A stretch of DNA of 54,260 nucleotides from a virus, in IMG/VR virus record IMGVR_UViG_3300047300_001096, positions 1 to 54,260 of that record; one strand, 5' to 3'. Below are positions 8,397-15,083 of this stretch, piece by piece. The notes beneath the pieces are model-generated. The model was given only the letters and a program-made list of their open reading frames with translations. It did not search any database and was not told the origin of the DNA. The number at the start of each line of letters is the position of its first letter. The first letter of the stretch is position 1. The position numbers and the translations under genes were made by a program.

Positions 8397-8661
8397 AGTC
8401 TGTGGTAACTTCGGTCATTTGTTTGGGAATAAATCTACGATAGTTGTGACGCAAATCATATTGTGCCAACTTTTCCATTACTTGATTGTGATGGTCGTTT
8501 TTCATTGCACTGAACTCACGACAAAAATCCACAAAGTCAGATTCGCTGAGTTGTGTAACATCAATGCCTTCGATGTGTTCACTAGGCGATACAAGTGGGA
8601 TCACTGCACGCTTGCTTGTTGAACCATCGGATTTTGTATATGTAAATTCTATGTAATTCAT
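8389..8661 (-). CDS. Hypothetical 90-residue protein
   Basis: Starts with a beta-like IEFTYTKSDGSTSKRAVIPLV, similar in feel to WYL-type sheets but too short to assign. First gene after the consensus promoter at 8692-8720, with an AAAGA(CC) stretch before the ATG. Function unknown. Confidence 0.65.
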   Translation of the reverse strand: MNYIEFTYTKSDGSTSKRAVIPLVSPSEHIEGIDVTQLSESDFVDFCREFSAMKNDHHNQVMEKLAQYDLRHNYRRFIPKQMTEVTTDYV

Positions 8662-8691
8662 GTTGGTCTTTCTTTAGTCATTTAAGTATAT

Positions 8692-8720
8692 ATTATACCG
8701 CTTTTGCAGTTTAGGGTCAA
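8692..8720 (-). promoter_or_regulatory. Sigma70-like promoter overlapping the TGACCCTAAACTG motif
   Basis: Minus strand: TTGACC, 17 nt, TATAAT. The -35 and the next bases form TTGACCCTAAACTGC, a copy of the 13-bp motif clustered at 27.8-30.2 kb (plus-strand positions 8707-8719). This is the only copy seen to sit exactly as a promoter element. Confidence 0.85.
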
Positions 8721-8730
8721 ATACAAATTT

Positions 8731-8994
8731 TTAAGTTTGACTTTCGGTTACCGCACGACGAATACCAAGTTCAAAGCGTTGTGCAAAACTTGGTATAAAA
8801 ATAGGCAGCACTGTAAACGGAGCAACAATTGATGTTATTATAATATAAATAACATAGCTTGTCCAGGTACTTTCAGTAAAAGTATTTTCAATGTCTAACT
8901 GTCTAGCTATGTTAATAGCAGGTGCTAAAAATAAAATACAACTAGTAATACCTGTGGTTAATGCAAATAAAATGTATAGCTCAATTACTTCCAT
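8731..8994 (-). CDS. Small membrane protein, two TM segments
   Basis: 87 residues. Hydrophobic segments at about 6-27 (LYILFALTTGITSCILFLAPA) and 46-68 (YVIYIIITSIVAPFTVLPIF) with a polar hairpin between and a charged tail. Overlaps the 3' end of the gene at 8985. Inner-membrane location predicted; function unknown. Confidence 0.65.
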   Translation of the reverse strand: MEVIELYILFALTTGITSCILFLAPAINIARQLDIENTFTESTWTSYVIYIIITSIVAPFTVLPIFIPSFAQRFELGIRRAVTESQT

Positions 8995-9377
8995 ACTAAG
9001 TTACCTTTAGAATCGTGTGCCCGAGCACCCAAACTAAAGCTAACTTTACCTTCGATGACTTTTAACTTAGTTTCATCGGGGCGATATGCTAATGCCACTG
9101 ACTGAACCTTTGGATTACTACTAAAAAGATCAGCACTTGCGCGACCAGTAAATTCTTTAAACAATTTTGCAAGCCTAATGTTGCCATGACTCCATACAGT
9201 TTTACTACTAGGAGTCTGTCTACGATACTTAATATTTGCTAATGCGTCTTTGATCTGTTCGTTATTAGGTTGTTGCTTTAATAATCGTGTTAATTTGATT
9301 TTTCTGTTTGTAGCCCAGCGAGTGCTAGATTTGTACAATGCAGAATATGCTTGTTTAGATTTACTTACTGCCGCCAT
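8985..9377 (-). CDS. Hypothetical basic protein, 130 residues
   Basis: Not recognised. Lys/Arg-rich N-terminal 60 residues (SSTRWATNRKIKLTRLLKQQ), then a more mixed C-terminal part with HGNIRLAKLFKEFTGRASADLF and a beta-like end (KLKVIEGKVSFSLGARAHDSKGNLVW). A nucleic-acid-binding role is possible from charge only. It starts 3 nt after the stop of the gene at 9381. Confidence 0.65.
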   Translation of the reverse strand: MAAVSKSKQAYSALYKSSTRWATNRKIKLTRLLKQQPNNEQIKDALANIKYRRQTPSSKTVWSHGNIRLAKLFKEFTGRASADLFSSNPKVQSVALAYRPDETKLKVIEGKVSFSLGARAHDSKGNLVWK

Positions 9378-9380
9378 AGA

Positions 9381-9710
9381 TTACTCCGCTGTGTCAAAGT
9401 CTACTTCGAACTCATCGTGCCATGCTTTAACAACATAGCCTTTGACAAAAGACTCAGAACGATCTGTTAGTTCTTGAGCGCGTTTAATAGCTTCATTAAC
9501 TGTTAATACTTCTTGCAGTGCAGCAATCAACTCTGGAATAGCTTCAATATGCAATGGAATAAAACGCTTACAACCATCAAAGATTGAAATTTCTTCTAAA
9601 CCACCAGGATTAGTGCCATGCTCTACTCCATAGTAAAATTGGTTGTCACTAACTGTAAACAAACCATCAGCAAAAGTGTCATTGTTAGCATCACCAAAAT
9701 AAATTTTCAT
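9381..9710 (-). CDS. Hypothetical 109-residue protein
   Basis: Start chosen at 9710 because AAGGAAACACA lies just upstream; an upstream in-frame start at 9776 falls inside the promoter. Begins MKIYFGDANNDTFADGLFTV and ends acidic (HDEFEVDFDTAE). No known motif. First gene of a transcription unit started at 9748-9776. Confidence 0.65.
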   Translation of the reverse strand: MKIYFGDANNDTFADGLFTVSDNQFYYGVEHGTNPGGLEEISIFDGCKRFIPLHIEAIPELIAALQEVLTVNEAIKRAQELTDRSESFVKGYVVKAWHDEFEVDFDTAE

Positions 9711-9747
9711 TGTGTTTCCTTGTGTTAAAATTGTGTGGAGAACTTGT

Positions 9748-9776
9748 ATTATATCAAAAGTAGTATAAGAGTTCAA
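9748..9776 (-). promoter_or_regulatory. Sigma70-like promoter
   Basis: Minus strand: TTGAAC, 17 nt, TATAAT, 37 nt upstream of the ATG at 9710. Confidence 0.85.
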
Positions 9777-9793
9777 GTGAGTATTTTACAAAC

Positions 9794-9818
9794 AAAAAAC
9801 CCAGCTTAACGCTGGGTT
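9794..9818 (-). terminator. Intrinsic terminator after rubrerythrin/rubredoxin
   Basis: Minus strand AACCCAGC pairs with GCTGGGTT (8 bp, 5-nt loop) followed by a T run. It ends the DUF4214-rubrerythrin-rubredoxin unit and separates it from the promoter at 9748. Confidence 0.9.
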
Positions 9819-9895
9819 GGATGTATTACTGGATGTGGTATAAACTTTGGTTTAGGATTATTTAATAGTGGATGTGGAATAAATTGTGGTTTCAT
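9806..9895 (-). CDS. Possible 29-residue Pro-rich peptide
   Basis: ATG overlaps the stop of the rubredoxin gene in the ATGA arrangement. The peptide contains two near copies of FIPHP in a Pro/Asn/His-rich context, and its stop lies in the loop of the terminator. The short period and coupling favour translation, but there is no independent support. Confidence 0.35.
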   Translation of the reverse strand: MKPQFIPHPLLNNPKPKFIPHPVIHPTQR

Positions 9896-10023
9896 TCCAT
9901 TACTACATAGTCTTCTTTACCTACACCACACTCTGGACAAGTAAAGTTATCTGGCAGTGTTTCCCACTTACCTTCTAATTCTTCATCATGAATGTGTCCG
10001 CATACGATGCAAATTTTATCCAT
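9892..10023 (-). CDS. Rubredoxin-like protein (43 residues)
   Basis: Two iron-ligand pairs are seen: CIVCG at 5-9 and CPECGVGKEDY at 29-39. This is the rubredoxin knuckle pattern, with aromatic residues nearby. The ATG overlaps the rubrerythrin stop (TAATG), so translation is coupled. In ordinary rubrerythrin this domain is the C-terminus of one polypeptide; here it is a free electron-transfer protein. It would pass electrons to the diiron site for peroxide reduction. Confidence 0.85.
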   Translation of the reverse strand: MDKICIVCGHIHDEELEGKWETLPDNFTCPECGVGKEDYVVME

Positions 10024-10475
10024 TACAAAGTCTCCAGTTTTTCTTGATATACTTGTGCATGGCGTTTTTCAACACTTGCAAGAGCAGCAAAGCGTTTTTC
10101 AGCTAATGCAAGCATTTTTTTAAATGCTTGTGCGTGTTCATTAGACTCACGCCCTTGCTCATTGAATTCTTTTACTGCTTCAATATTCTTTTCAGCTTTT
10201 GCTTGACGCTCAAACTGAGGGTACATAATATTGAACTCATATGTTTCGCCTTCAATAGCTAACTCTAAACATTTGCGTGTATCAGGTTTACCAATAAGTA
10301 GCTCTAAGTGTCCCCAAGCGTGTTTAATTTCTTGGTCAGCAGTATGCTCAAAGTGTTGTGCAATTTCTTCAAAACCTTCTGCCCGTGCTAATTTAGCAAA
10401 ATAACGATACTTGATATGTGCCATTGACTCACCAGCCAAGGCACTTTCTAAATTTTCTAATGTAATAGACGACAT
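10023..10475 (-). CDS. Rubrerythrin diiron domain protein
   Basis: 150 residues from the ATG at 10475, which follows the DUF4214 stop by 1 nt; an alternative TTG start at 10496 would overlap that gene. Ferritin-like four-helix bundle with E16 (AGESMAH), E49xxH52 (DQEIKHA), E77 (EGETYEF) and E110xxxH114 (ESNEHA), the diiron ligand pattern of rubrerythrins. It ends without the usual C-terminal rubredoxin domain, which is encoded next. Expected role: peroxide detoxification in the infected cell. Confidence 0.9.
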   Translation of the reverse strand: MSSITLENLESALAGESMAHIKYRYFAKLARAEGFEEIAQHFEHTADQEIKHAWGHLELLIGKPDTRKCLELAIEGETYEFNIMYPQFERQAKAEKNIEAVKEFNEQGRESNEHAQAFKKMLALAEKRFAALASVEKRHAQVYQEKLETL

Positions 10476-10476
10476 A

Positions 10477-11370
10477 TTATGCAGGAGTATATTCAATGCC
10501 TGTAGTTGCCAAACCTACTAAACCAATGGCTGTTTCAAAACTAGCTAACTCACTTGCGGCTACCAAAACATCTGCTTGAGAAAGGTTATTATTTGCCATC
10601 CAAGTAGAATATGTGGTTACTTGAGTCAATGTAGCATCTGTGCCAAACACATTTTTAAACACGTGTTTGATAAAAGTTTCATCACTAACACCGCCTGCAT
10701 CAGTTTTGTACACATCTGTATTCAGCAATGCTGTAGCTAATTGCTTGTTTGTCCAACCTGCGTCTGCAAGTTTAATACCAATGCCTTTATATGCGGCTGT
10801 TACATCGCTGACACCAAGTGCGGCAGCTAATAATGCGTACACGTCTCCTGCACGACCTGCAGCATCATATGCAATAGCTTTGTCAGTAAAAACAACACGC
10901 TCATGGTCGGCAAGTTTAATTTCTAAGTTTGGTACTAGTGTGCTTGCCAGTGTTACATCGTTTGTGTTTTTAGTAATAGTATATTCTGTACTTGCTCCAC
11001 CTACTGTGTAAGTATCAACGCCCGTTGTACCTGTAACATCAACTTGCACATCCACAGTACCATCGCCTACTCGACCAGTACCTACTGCACCAAAAGTAGC
11101 AATTTTACCACCAGTACCAACTGTGGCAACTGTTACGATCAAATTGTTAGCAGATGTTCCCCCAAGACCTGTGCCTGCAATAGTGATAGTATCACCTGCA
11201 ATATAGCCTGTACCTGCACTGGACGCAACACTATCTAAAACAACAGAATAAACTCCATCCGTCTTAGTAATATCAAATTTTGCACCTGTACCTGTACCAC
11301 TTGTAGTACCAGTTTTGTCTTGATAAGTTGTGTTGATTGCTTTATCAGCAATTTTAATTGTTGTTGTCAT
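10477..11370 (-). CDS. Gly/Thr-rich protein with DUF4214-like C-terminal domain
   Basis: 297 residues. Residues 15-110 are Gly/Thr/Ser/Val-rich beta repeats (GTGTGAKFDITKTDGVYSV, GTGYIAGDTITIAG) typical of phage surface or baseplate decoration domains. From about 150 on, DHERVVFTDKAIAYD and two helical stretches (LLAAALGVSDVT.., TFIKHVFKNVFGTDATLTQVTTYSTWM) resemble DUF4214 of secreted or S-layer-type proteins. No cysteine, no signal peptide. AAGGGAATT precedes the ATG. It may be a virion or adhesion protein, unexpected in this minus-strand non-structural region; it shares its transcript with rubrerythrin. Confidence 0.6.
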   Translation of the reverse strand: MTTTIKIADKAINTTYQDKTGTTSGTGTGAKFDITKTDGVYSVVLDSVASSAGTGYIAGDTITIAGTGLGGTSANNLIVTVATVGTGGKIATFGAVGTGRVGDGTVDVQVDVTGTTGVDTYTVGGASTEYTITKNTNDVTLASTLVPNLEIKLADHERVVFTDKAIAYDAAGRAGDVYALLAAALGVSDVTAAYKGIGIKLADAGWTNKQLATALLNTDVYKTDAGGVSDETFIKHVFKNVFGTDATLTQVTTYSTWMANNNLSQADVLVAASELASFETAIGLVGLATTGIEYTPA

Positions 11371-11392
11371 AATTCCCTTATGTGTGTTGTGT

Positions 11393-11468
<76 letters not shown>

Positions 11469-11478
11469 GACTCGTGAG

Positions 11479-11552
11479 TGGAGCGGGATATCAGGCTCGA
11501 ACTGATCTCTCTAGTTTGGAAGACTAGGGCACAACCCCTATACCAATCCCGC
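11479..11552 (-). tRNA. tRNA-Gly (UCC)
   Basis: 74 nt with encoded CCA. Acceptor GCGGGAT/ATCCCGC, anticodon loop CTTCCAA, T loop TTCGAGC, discriminator U. Separated by 10 nt from the CAU tRNA. Confidence 0.93.
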
Positions 11553-11657
11553 TTAAATTTCTATATCTACTAAACTTACTTTGACAAAACCATGTTCGTC
11601 AAAACTCCAGATTAGAACTTGCAGCATATTGCCGCTTTTATAATCAAAAAGGGACAT
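11553..11657 (-). CDS. Possible 34-residue peptide between tRNA-Gly and the 11644 gene
   Basis: Begins MSLFDYKSGN and overlaps the end of the upstream gene by 14 nt; its stop abuts the tRNA-Gly 5' end. Fills the gap exactly and has a mixed, plausible composition. No known family and no own ribosome site outside the upstream gene. Confidence 0.4.
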   Translation of the reverse strand: MSLFDYKSGNMLQVLIWSFDEHGFVKVSLVDIEI

Positions 11658-11904
11658 CTTCATCTTTCCAGGGAGCTATCTCATTTTGATAATATTCTTC
11701 AGCTTCTTTAAACCCTGCTCTTGCAAGTAAATCAGTCATAACAGGTGTTGTAAAATTTACAAATCCTTGTTTATTTAACCATATAAGGTATTCAAAATCA
11801 TCTGCAATAATGTCGCATATACGACAGCCAGCAAACTTACCAATAGTAAGTTTATCTAACATATCTAATTTTTGAGATTTTAAACTACCAAATGATTTAG
11901 CCAT
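11644..11904 (-). CDS. DUF3820-like small protein
   Basis: 86 residues. Start at 11904 is chosen because GGAAAAACAAA precedes it and it overlaps the ClpP stop by 8 nt. The core TIGKFAGCRICDIIADDFEYLIWLNKQG matches the fGKxxGxxixDIxxDxxYLxW pattern of DUF3820-like domains, often found next to nucleases in phages. Function unknown. Confidence 0.65.
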   Translation of the reverse strand: MAKSFGSLKSQKLDMLDKLTIGKFAGCRICDIIADDFEYLIWLNKQGFVNFTTPVMTDLLARAGFKEAEEYYQNEIAPWKDEDVPF

Positions 11905-12481
11905 TTTGTTTTTCCGACTCAAGTTCTTGCATTGCAGCCGCTTTAGCAAGTACTAAATCAATACGTGCAAGTACTTGTTGGCTAGTCATCCAAATGTCTT
12001 TGTTATCTAACATGGACTTGATTTCTTCAGGTGTTAAAAAATTGTGGTATACTTCATGCAAGAAGTTTTCTGACCAAGCACGTTCAAACTGAAGTTGGTC
12101 AAACATTTCACCGCCTTTGCCAAATACGCCTGCACTATAGTTGTGGAACATAAACAAGCTATGTGGTGTTACTTCAAACTCATCTCCGTGTAGGAATATC
12201 ATTGTTGCAGCACTCATACAAGCACCCTCTACACTAGTAATTACATGGGCATCTGTTTCTGATAGCACGCGCAAAAACTGCAAAGCCGTATATAAATCGC
12301 CTCCGCAACTATTAATGTAAATTTTAATTGTGTCTGTACTACGAGCATTACGAATGGTGTCAAACCATTCTGTATATTCACTAGCTTCTTCTATTTCGCC
12401 TGACAGATAAAATTCGTGTACGCTTCCCGTATTCTTTGTAAAATACGTTTTACTCAATGTAATTTCTGTTTTGTCTGTCAT
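11897..12481 (-). CDS. clpP: ClpP-like serine protease
   Basis: 194 residues, the usual ClpP length. IKIYINSCGGD is the oxyanion-hole strand region, S90 in EGACMSAAT is the nucleophile, H113 in HSLFMFHNYSAG the catalytic histidine, and the Asp lies near MTSQQVLARIDLVLA. ATPase partners (ClpX/A) would be the host's. It is far from the capsid genes, which have their own HK97-type protease, so a role in host takeover or protein turnover is more likely than head maturation. Confidence 0.92.
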   Translation of the reverse strand: MTDKTEITLSKTYFTKNTGSVHEFYLSGEIEEASEYTEWFDTIRNARSTDTIKIYINSCGGDLYTALQFLRVLSETDAHVITSVEGACMSAATMIFLHGDEFEVTPHSLFMFHNYSAGVFGKGGEMFDQLQFERAWSENFLHEVYHNFLTPEEIKSMLDNKDIWMTSQQVLARIDLVLAKAAAMQELESEKQNG

Positions 12482-12491
12482 GTGTGTTCTT

Positions 12492-12632
12492 TTATTTAAG
12501 TTGTTGTAAATGTTGTCGACAAGCGTTTACCCAAGCAACAACAGTCATGTTGTCTGTAACATGACTGTAATTTTGGATAACCCACTCACAAATATCGCGG
12601 CTTTTGGCATGATAGCCAGGTATTACGTCCAT
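12492..12632 (-). CDS. Hypothetical 46-residue protein
   Basis: ATG at 12632 is preceded by AAAGGAATTAT. Begins MDVIPGYHAKSRDICEWVIQ. A longer open frame upstream runs through tRNA-Cys and is not used. Sits 10 nt before clpP. Confidence 0.6.
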   Translation of the reverse strand: MDVIPGYHAKSRDICEWVIQNYSHVTDNMTVVAWVNACRQHLQQLK

Positions 12633-12642
12633 ATAATTCCTT

Positions 12643-12720
12643 TGGAAGTGTGGGTGAGATTTGAACTCACGATTTTCAGGATTTGCAATCCCGTGCATTG
12701 GACCGCTCTGCCACCACACC
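12643..12720 (-). tRNA. tRNA-Cys (GCA)
   Basis: 78 nt with encoded CCA. Acceptor GGTGTGG/CCACACT, anticodon loop TTGCAAA, T arm GTGAG-TTCAAAT-CTCAC, discriminator U as required for Cys. Confidence 0.92.
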
Positions 12721-12827
12721 ATATTTTAGCACACTAGCATATGAGTTTGCAACCTCATACTAACCCGCGGAAGGTGTACGCGATTACTCCGCATATATGT
12801 ATTAAGTGGCAGTGTACTAAAATATGG
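12719..12827. repeat. Inverted-repeat-bounded element filling the tRNA-Cys/tRNA-Asp spacer
   Basis: CCATATTTTAGCACACT (12719-12735) and AGTGTACTAAAATATGG (12811-12827) form a 17-bp stem with one mismatch. It starts at the CCA of tRNA-Asp and ends at the 5' end of tRNA-Cys. Inside are a TATGAG/CTCATA hairpin and a GCGGA/TCCGC stem. The spacer RNA would fold as one closed structure. Role unknown: processing signal, or a small RNA released when the tRNAs are cut out. Confidence 0.7.
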
Positions 12828-12899
12828 CGGTCTTATGGGGTAACGATCCCCATCTACAGCAGTGACAGTGCTGTGTGCGTCCATGAACACTTTAAGACC
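12825..12899 (-). tRNA. tRNA-Asp (GUC), divergent
   Basis: 75 nt with encoded CCA and discriminator G73 (the Asp identity base). Acceptor GGTCTTA/TAAGACC, anticodon arm CAGCA-CTGTCAC-TGCTG, T stem TGGGG/CCCCA. Odd features: A at position 8, a 3-bp D stem, and a T loop ATCGTTA instead of TTCRANY. It may be weakly functional or need host modification. Confidence 0.65.
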
Positions 12900-12999
12900 A
12901 TTTTTAGTAGCGCCTGGTCGCCATATCCAGGTAGCTTCAGTGTCAGGGAGGAGAATAACACTTACACGCTATAGCCAATGAATTCGCTACTAAAAATGG
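12898..12999. repeat. Inverted-repeat-bounded element filling the tRNA-Asp/tRNA-Glu spacer
   Basis: CCATTTTTAGTAGCG (12898-12912) and CGCTACTAAAAATGG (12985-12999) form a perfect 15-bp stem whose ends coincide with the tRNA-Asp 5' end and the tRNA-Glu CCA. Inner hairpins CCTGG/CCAGG and AGTGT/ACACT complete a three-way junction. Its arms share TTTTAGTA with the neighbouring element, suggesting common descent or selection. Confidence 0.7.
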
Positions 13000-13072
13000 C
13001 ATCCCGTACCAGATTCGAACTGGTGTAGTCACCGTGAAAGGGTGGTGTCCTAGGCCTCTAGACGAACGGGAT
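12997..13072 (-). tRNA. tRNA-Glu (UUC)
   Basis: 76 nt with encoded CCA. Acceptor ATCCCGT/ACGGGAT, anticodon loop CTTTCAC, T arm ACCAG-TTCGAAT-CTGGT, discriminator G. Confidence 0.93.
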
Positions 13073-13079
13073 ATTGTTT

Positions 13080-13163
13080 TGGTACGAGTAATCGGAGTCG
13101 AACCGATACGCATTTCGCGGGAGATTTTAAGTCTCCTGGGTCTACCAATTCCCCCATACTCGC
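13080..13163 (-). tRNA. tRNA-Leu (UAA)
   Basis: 84 nt with encoded CCA and a long variable arm. Acceptor GCGAGTA/TACTCGT, anticodon loop CTTAAAA, T arm ATCGG-TTCGACT-CCGAT, discriminator A. Only 7 nt separate it from tRNA-Glu. Confidence 0.93.
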
Positions 13164-13168
13164 AGTAT

Positions 13169-13372
13169 TTATACTATTCTAACTACAAGTGTAATTAAGT
13201 CAAGCCATACAGAGCTATAATTCTTTTTAAGATAATTAGTATCACGAATAGAGAGGTATGGTCCGCCCACAATCTTGAAATCTTTTCCATTTAGCCAATC
13301 AGCTTTAGCTTCATCGCTAGTTTTATATTGTCTGCCGTAAGCAGGCATAATCATCAATGGCTTTGAATTCAT
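13169..13372 (-). CDS. Hypothetical 67-residue protein
   Basis: Begins MNSKPLMIMPAYGRQYKTSDEAKADWLNGKDF, a pattern seen in many small phage and plasmid proteins (LMxTPAxGRxYxSxxxAxxDxxxGKDF) of unknown function. Lies just upstream of tRNA-Leu. Confidence 0.7.
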   Translation of the reverse strand: MNSKPLMIMPAYGRQYKTSDEAKADWLNGKDFKIVGGPYLSIRDTNYLKKNYSSVWLDLITLVVRIV

Positions 13373-13398
13373 AGATTATCCTTATCGTTAAAGAATAA

Positions 13399-13581
13399 TT
13401 ATAACAAACTTTTACCACTTGAATCAAGTTCAAGATTTTGCGCTTCTTGCGTTTCGGAATTATTACGAGTAGGCTTGTCGGTTTCTGAATCTTTACCAAA
13501 GATTGCATCCCAACGATTTGCGTACTCTTGATTACTTACACTAAAAGGTCTAGGCGTAGAGCCTTTTCCACCATCTGACAT
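13399..13581 (-). CDS. Hypothetical 60-residue protein
   Basis: Begins MSDGGKGSTPRPFSVSNQEY and NRWDAIFGKD, a short motif common in small phage proteins. Hydrophilic and probably partly disordered. The ATG is preceded by GGAGAAACAAA. Function unknown. Confidence 0.7.
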   Translation of the reverse strand: MSDGGKGSTPRPFSVSNQEYANRWDAIFGKDSETDKPTRNNSETQEAQNLELDSSGKSLL

Positions 13582-13602
13582 TTTGTTTCTCCATGAAAAA
13601 AT

Positions 13603-13744
13603 AAGGTTTAGGATTACCTACAACACACTCCATCCTGCAGGCCTAGGTGGAGACTGAACTCTGAAACTGTTGCACGTGCACGCACTAGGTTTCTTCACCC
13701 GCTTTGACTTAGGGTCGGAATCTGTATAGGTAAACCTAAACCTT
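13603..13744. repeat. Inverted-repeat-bounded element, 142 bp
   Basis: AAGGTTTAGGATTACCTA (13603-13620) and TAGGTAAACCTAAACCTT (13727-13744) form an 18-bp stem with one mismatch. Inside are CTCCA/TGGAG and the palindrome TGCACGTGCA. Next to it, 13750-13785 can form two further hairpins before the tRNA at 13788. No reading frame of note. Same architecture as the elements at 12719, 12898 and 15753. Confidence 0.6.
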
Positions 13745-13787
13745 AGTTTAGGACAGGCTTCTCACCTGTTTGGGACGAAATCCTGTT

Positions 13788-13858
13788 TGGTTGCGGCGGA
13801 AGGATTCGAACCTTCTAAGCGGAGCTTATGAGACTTGCTTTTACCCTGACTCACCGCG
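13788..13858 (-). tRNA. Degenerate tRNA with CAU anticodon, initiator-like acceptor
   Basis: 71 nt with encoded CCA. A C1-A72 mismatch in the acceptor (CGCGGTG/CGCCGCA) is the hallmark of initiator tRNA, and the T arm GAAGG-TTCGAAT-CCTTC is canonical. The loop CTCATAA would give CAU, but its stem pairs poorly (two or three pairs). Either a decayed initiator-like tRNA or a tRNA-like element. Confidence 0.5.
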
Positions 13859-13863
13859 ATATT

Positions 13864-14010
13864 TTAATAGCAGTTATTAAATAATTTACGTTGGCGATAA
13901 TCTTGCCAAACTTTTTCTAATCGCTGAATATCTTTATAATCTTTTGGGTCTGCGTCTTCAATAAAATCTTCTAGCGTATAAGGCTTGAATATGTCTCTGA
14001 AACGCTGCAT
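13864..14010 (-). CDS. Hypothetical 48-residue protein
   Basis: Begins MQRFRDIFKPYTLEDFIEDA; charged, helical, ends FNNCY. Too short for the usual length cut but closely packed between the 14015 gene and the tRNA, with typical codon use. Function unknown. Confidence 0.55.
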   Translation of the reverse strand: MQRFRDIFKPYTLEDFIEDADPKDYKDIQRLEKVWQDYRQRKLFNNCY

Positions 14011-14014
14011 TAAA

Positions 14015-14242
14015 TTACTTAGCATCTTTGACAAACCCATATAACTTGTTGGCTTCTTTTAGTACATCTTCAAACGTGTACATTTTAGGAGCATAAGTTT
14101 GCCAATCTTCAGCAACTTTTTTACCTTCTTTTACAAGTTGTTCAAAAGTCTGTTGAGCAAACTCCAAGTTGATTTCTTGTTGTTTTGTCAAGTAGTCTTG
14201 TGCCATTTTAAGCATTTCAGCACGGATTTCAAACGGATTCAT
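14015..14242 (-). CDS. Phasin-like small helical protein
   Basis: 75 residues from the ATG at 14242, preceded by AAAGGAGATCAA. MNPFEIRAEMLKMAQDYLTKQQEINLEFAQQTFEQLVKEGKK forms long amphipathic helices like those of phasins and similar small phage proteins. It overlaps the 3' end of the second phasin-like gene (14229). Function in a phage unknown. Confidence 0.55.
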   Translation of the reverse strand: MNPFEIRAEMLKMAQDYLTKQQEINLEFAQQTFEQLVKEGKKVAEDWQTYAPKMYTFEDVLKEANKLYGFVKDAK

Positions 14243-14465
14243 GTTTGATCTCCTTTTTTGCTTTCTTTGTGTGTGTTGTGGCATCTAATTGATCAAAGTA
14301 ATGTTTTGTAAGATCAATATAGTTTTCTGCTACCATTTTAGCCCAAGCTGTTTGAGCATCAATAAATGAATTAGCAGCTTTATTCAAAGCGGGTTCTGTA
14401 ATAACTTTATTAGTTAAACTGCGCTTCAAACTTTGAAATGATTCAATAAAATATGAGGGATTCAT
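14229..14465 (-). CDS. Phasin-like small helical protein
   Basis: 78 residues; start at 14465 chosen for CAGGAAATATT upstream. The middle (NSFIDAQTAWAKMVAENYIDLTKHYFDQL) is a phasin-type amphipathic helix pattern. Tandem with the gene at 14015. In bacteria phasins coat polyhydroxyalkanoate granules; here the homology is only suggestive. Confidence 0.55.
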   Translation of the reverse strand: MNPSYFIESFQSLKRSLTNKVITEPALNKAANSFIDAQTAWAKMVAENYIDLTKHYFDQLDATTHTKKAKKEIKHESV

Positions 14466-14488
14466 AATATTTCCTGTGAGTGTGTGTG

Positions 14489-14522
14489 AAAAAAATCCAG
14501 TATAGTTATAGCCATAAACTGG
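14489..14522 (-). terminator. Probable intrinsic terminator
   Basis: Minus strand CCAGT/ACTGG with an inner TTAT/ATAA stem, followed by TTTTTTT. It lies after the 14564 gene and before the phasin-like genes. Confidence 0.5.
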
Positions 14523-14563
14523 GTTGGGCAAGAAAGTTGTCTTGGATTTCTTATGCCTGAATT

Positions 14564-14899
14564 TTATAGTGCGGCGATTTTAGTTAGTGTACTGATTTTA
14601 TGTCCAACAATTGTATCTGTTGGTTTATACTTGCCGTCTGCATCAGGACGATACACCCGAATAAGTGCACCTGGATCTTCAGGCGTACCAGTAATTTTAA
14701 AACTACTGCCAGGCACTTGTTCACTGCCACTAGTAATAATTTTAGTTACTTTGCCACGAGCTGTACCGCCACTACTACTCCAACTAACACTGTCACCAGT
14801 TTTAATTGATTTGGCTTTTTCTGCTACTTGTTCTAGGTTTTCAACATATGCATCGAGTAACTTAATTACTCGTTCGCTAAATGTTCCTACTCTGGTCAT
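14564..14899 (-). CDS. HVA1/TUDOR-domain (DUF2945-like) protein
   Basis: 111 residues from the ATG at 14899, which overlaps the upstream stop region; an upstream start would overlap the 14901 gene. The core IKTGDSVSWSSSGGTARGKVTKI, then TPEDPGALIRVY and GHKISTLTKI, matches DUF2945 (GDxVxWxSxGGxxxGxVxxI...DPxxxVR...HKxxxLxK). A TUDOR-like barrel of unknown role, seen in other phages. Confidence 0.75.
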   Translation of the reverse strand: MTRVGTFSERVIKLLDAYVENLEQVAEKAKSIKTGDSVSWSSSGGTARGKVTKIITSGSEQVPGSSFKITGTPEDPGALIRVYRPDADGKYKPTDTIVGHKISTLTKIAAL

Positions 14900-14900
14900 T

Positions 14901-15074
14901 TTAAAGACAAGCTCCGCCCTCGTCACCTTCGCAAGCAACGTTGGCAGCATCAGGAGCTACTTCTTGTGCGTTGAACATAGGTAGTGTAGCTGAATCTTTG
15001 GGATTAGGCATTTGTGCATTGGGAGTATCCATCATGTATGTTGGAATACCTTCGGATGTAAAAGTTGTAGCCAT
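14901..15074 (-). CDS. Hypothetical 57-residue protein
   Basis: Begins MATTFTSEGIPTYMMDTPNA, ends CEGDEGGACL. Preceded by AAGGAACTATT. Acidic with two cysteines near the C-terminus. Stop is 1 nt before the next gene's ATG. Function unknown. Confidence 0.6.
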   Translation of the reverse strand: MATTFTSEGIPTYMMDTPNAQMPNPKDSATLPMFNAQEVAPDAANVACEGDEGGACL

Positions 15075-15083
15075 AATAGTTCC

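Noticed and set aside
12492-12722. 76-codon frame on the minus strand extending upstream of the small gene
   Set aside because: Its first 30 codons are tRNA-Cys; the ATG at 12632 with AAAGGA is the better start.
12898-12999. An extra tRNA hidden in the Asp/Glu spacer
   Set aside because: The outer stem is too long, there is no 7-nt anticodon loop and no TTCRANY-type T loop.
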